Positions 35,170 to 36,855 of a DNA stretch of 36,855 bases are shown in pieces. Each line of letters opens with the position of its first letter. Within the stretch, counting starts at the first letter, position 1. The DNA is from Pseudomonadota bacterium. Lineage in GTDB: Bacteria > Bdellovibrionota > Bdellovibrionia > Bdellovibrionales > JACTMU01. A model generated the notes under the pieces. That model did not search any database. It was not told the DNA's origin and was given only the letters and a program-made list of their open reading frames with translations. The position numbers and the translations under genes were made by a program. The DNA is taken from positions 1 to 36,855 of the forward strand of contig JACTMU010000028.1 in assembly GCA_014584465.1 (NCBI GenBank), given 5' to 3'.

Positions 35170-35724
35170 CTAGAGCTCAAATGTAATGGTCAGTGCGGCA
35201 AGACCATTTGCAACACCCACCAACATGAGAGCGTTTTGAAGATCTTTGTTTGTCTGTAAGGTTGAGTTGTAGATCCCTAATCCCGCAATCTGTAGGTGGG
35301 AGAGCATTCGAATCTTCCTAAGGTGTCGATCCTGACGGGTGCGAATTTTATGGTAATTGGTTAGAAAGTCGCTCCTCTCCTCAACTGAGAGCGAGCGGCT
35401 CTGAGAAAGCGCATCCCCAAGCACACGAAGATCGCTCCCAACGTTTCGAAGACTGAACCCATGACCAATCGACATGACCCCAATGCCTTGAAAAAGAATG
35501 TAGACGCCCTTTTCGCCACGATCGACCGCCGCATTCTGCCCCACAAGGCCTCCCAACAAAAGAAGTGAGCCACTGATGACGTAACTGAGCCCCTCGCTCG
35601 ACTCCCGCCGCTCAATGGCTTGAACCTCTTTCTTGAATTCAGGCCATTTGGTAGAAAACTCCTCAGCGCTTGCTGCAAATGGAAAAAAAAACGTAGCTGC
35701 AATGATCAGTTTTAGATTTGCCAT
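35170..35724 (-). CDS. secreted or envelope protein of unknown function
   Basis: The 184-residue product has a signal peptide (MANLKLIIAATFFFPFAASA-EEF). The mature part has a hydrophobic Gly-rich stretch (ISGSLLLLGGLVGQ) and a second one near the C-terminus (NALMLVGVANGLAALTI). These could be two membrane helices around a charged, helical middle. Its start overlaps the 3' end of the upstream barrel gene by 13 bases, so the two are probably co-transcribed. The Shine-Dalgarno sequence is poor, which fits coupling to the upstream gene. No family is recognised. Confidence 0.6.
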   Translation of the reverse strand: MANLKLIIAATFFFPFAASAEEFSTKWPEFKKEVQAIERRESSEGLSYVISGSLLLLGGLVGQNAAVDRGEKGVYILFQGIGVMSIGHGFSLRNVGSDLRVLGDALSQSRSLSVEERSDFLTNYHKIRTRQDRHLRKIRMLSHLQIAGLGIYNSTLQTNKDLQNALMLVGVANGLAALTITFEL

Positions 35725-36644
35725 GACACTTGAAGATAGACTGTTTGGGTATAGAAATCGCTCTCCTTAAGAAAAACAGTGGCACTGTAGAGAATCCCTG
35801 CATTGAAATTTTCGTAGACCGAAAGAGCTCCGGCGGAAACTCCGAACTGGTCGACCCCTGCCACAAGAGACATCGCTCCGTAAGAGTAGATGCCTCCAAA
35901 GTGAATTTTCTCCGAAAAGCCCTCTTCGTAGGAGAGACTTCGATAGTCTAAGGCCAACTCAAGCTTGCCAGCTCCTACAGGAGGTGTGATGCCTACTCCG
36001 ACCTGGGGCTCAACCGGCATCGGAACCTCATCATGAGGATCAGAAATGACGCCAAGATTTGCAACCTTCACAGCCCATTTGGGTTTCCAAGGAACATCGT
36101 AGATCCAAATCATGGATGGTTCCACAAAAAAACCCTGCTGTTTCTTCGGCTTGAGTTTTTCGTTTCCTGTCTCAGTCAGAAGCTCAAAAATGGAGAACTG
36201 CTGCTTCACGAATCCCTGTTCCACAGCTCGTAACTCTCCTCCTACATAGAAACCTCGAAACAGTCTTAGTCCTGACTGCAATCGAAAAGATTTTTCATCC
36301 ATTGTGTTGAGTTCAATCACTGGACTTGCTTCATTTCGCGTAACTGAAAACCCCTTCAAACTGGCCTCATAGGATGCATTGAAATAGCGAGAAAGAAAAC
36401 TGAGATTGCCGTCAACCTCAATCTGCATGATCTGTGAGTCACCAAAGAGTGTATCGACATTTTCTTGATTGACACCTGATTGAACTATATTGTTGACACG
36501 CTCATAGGAGTTGTACCCGTTGGACATCACAAACTGAAGATGATACTGACCCTTCTTTGTTAAGGGTGTCAGAGCAGCGTTGCAGGGAAGGCCCGCCAAT
36601 GGCACAGTGACTGTAAGGCATGCGTAGGCAAGACCTTTAACCAA
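35712..36644 (-). CDS. probable outer-membrane beta-barrel protein
   Basis: The 310-residue product begins with a signal peptide (MVKGLAYACLTVTVPLAG, cleavage probably at CNA-ALT). The mature part is built of short alternating strands separated by turns (YHLQFVMSNGYNSY, KLELALDYRSLSY), as in outer-membrane barrels, and ends VYLQVSWQI. No family is recognised; a porin-like or transport role is only a guess. The start is a TTG at 36644 with GGA a few bases upstream; no ATG is available until much later. It overlaps the following gene by 13 bases. Confidence 0.62.
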   Translation of the reverse strand: MVKGLAYACLTVTVPLAGLPCNAALTPLTKKGQYHLQFVMSNGYNSYERVNNIVQSGVNQENVDTLFGDSQIMQIEVDGNLSFLSRYFNASYEASLKGFSVTRNEASPVIELNTMDEKSFRLQSGLRLFRGFYVGGELRAVEQGFVKQQFSIFELLTETGNEKLKPKKQQGFFVEPSMIWIYDVPWKPKWAVKVANLGVISDPHDEVPMPVEPQVGVGITPPVGAGKLELALDYRSLSYEEGFSEKIHFGGIYSYGAMSLVAGVDQFGVSAGALSVYENFNAGILYSATVFLKESDFYTQTVYLQVSWQI

Positions 36645-36711
36645 AATGGATCCACTTTGTGTTTCAAATGTTCTATAGATATTAACGAAAAAATAATCAC
36701 ATTATTGATAT

Positions 36712-36734
36712 AAAAAAGCGTTGTCGCAACGCTT
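36712..36734 (-). terminator. strong intrinsic terminator for a leftward gene beyond the right edge
   Basis: On the minus strand AAGCGTTG (36734-36727) and CAACGCTT (36723-36716) form a perfect 8-bp stem with loop CGA, running directly into TTTTTTA. This is a classical Rho-independent terminator for leftward transcription. The gene it serves must start to the right of the window. One frame with a TGA at 36840-36838 could be its end, but another frame stays open through the hairpin to 36702. Confidence 0.75.
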
Positions 36735-36855
36735 AAAAATTCCTCTTACTTTCTTCTTATCTCTCACTAAGCGATTCATTTTCTTCTCCGTTAGCTTCTT
36801 TAGATCCTTCAAATTTGTTTCCTGATGACTTTTCAATTCATGATTCTTCAGATGA

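Overview
The window looks like chromosomal DNA of a Gram-negative, respiring bacterium. Most of its proteins are envelope proteins (lipoproteins, beta-barrel-like proteins, an HtpX protease, exporters) or multi-domain sensor kinases. A TIGR02147-type regulator, a fused NuoCD and many lineage-specific secreted proteins fit a Bdellovibrionota or related 'deltaproteobacterial' lineage. This placement is an inference from gene content only. There is no rRNA, no complete tRNA, no CRISPR array and no intact transposase.

Layout. 1-516: start of a leftward gene (cut by the window edge), one small doubtful ORF and hairpins. 517-5432: a leftward, translationally coupled pair of sensor kinases (membrane PAS kinase, then a soluble hybrid kinase with three receiver domains). 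5586-9199: a leftward, coupled heterodimeric ABC exporter. 9275-15463: a rightward complex I peripheral-arm operon, nuoB-CD-E-F-G-I, behind a clear sigma70-type promoter; it has no nuoA, nuoH or nuoJ-N. 15485-18415: a large lipoprotein joining a TolB-like propeller, an M28 peptidase and a PDZ domain. 18583-22311: a probable outer-membrane protein, an eleven-Asp-box propeller lipoprotein and an Ogt-type DNA repair protein. 22253-23834: two leftward secreted or envelope proteins with a 102-bp MITE between them. 24049-25035: dusC. 25072-27865: a promoter and a three-gene cassette in which two paralogous lipoproteins flank a TIGR02147 regulator. 28001-30175: a hybrid kinase with a NIT-like sensor. 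30377-34254: a secreted protein, htpX, a divergent NhaR-like LysR regulator and a TerC-family membrane protein. 34274-36644: three leftward envelope or secreted proteins. A strong leftward terminator lies at 36712-36734 and belongs to a gene beyond the right edge.

How the genes may work together. The Nuo proteins form the NADH-oxidising and quinone-linking arm of complex I and need membrane subunits encoded elsewhere. The kinase pair could form one phosphorelay, because the membrane kinase is followed directly by a soluble protein that begins with a receiver domain. The lipoprotein-TIGR02147-lipoprotein cassette is the best candidate here for an undescribed system: coupled translation and shared conserved segments imply that the regulator controls, or responds to, its two surface proteins.

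Gene-free stretches. The 45-516 gap holds a possible promoter, one weak small ORF and two hairpins. The 22820-23129 gap is largely explained by the MITE. The other gaps are shorter than 300 bases. All family assignments come from reading motifs by eye; no database search was possible.
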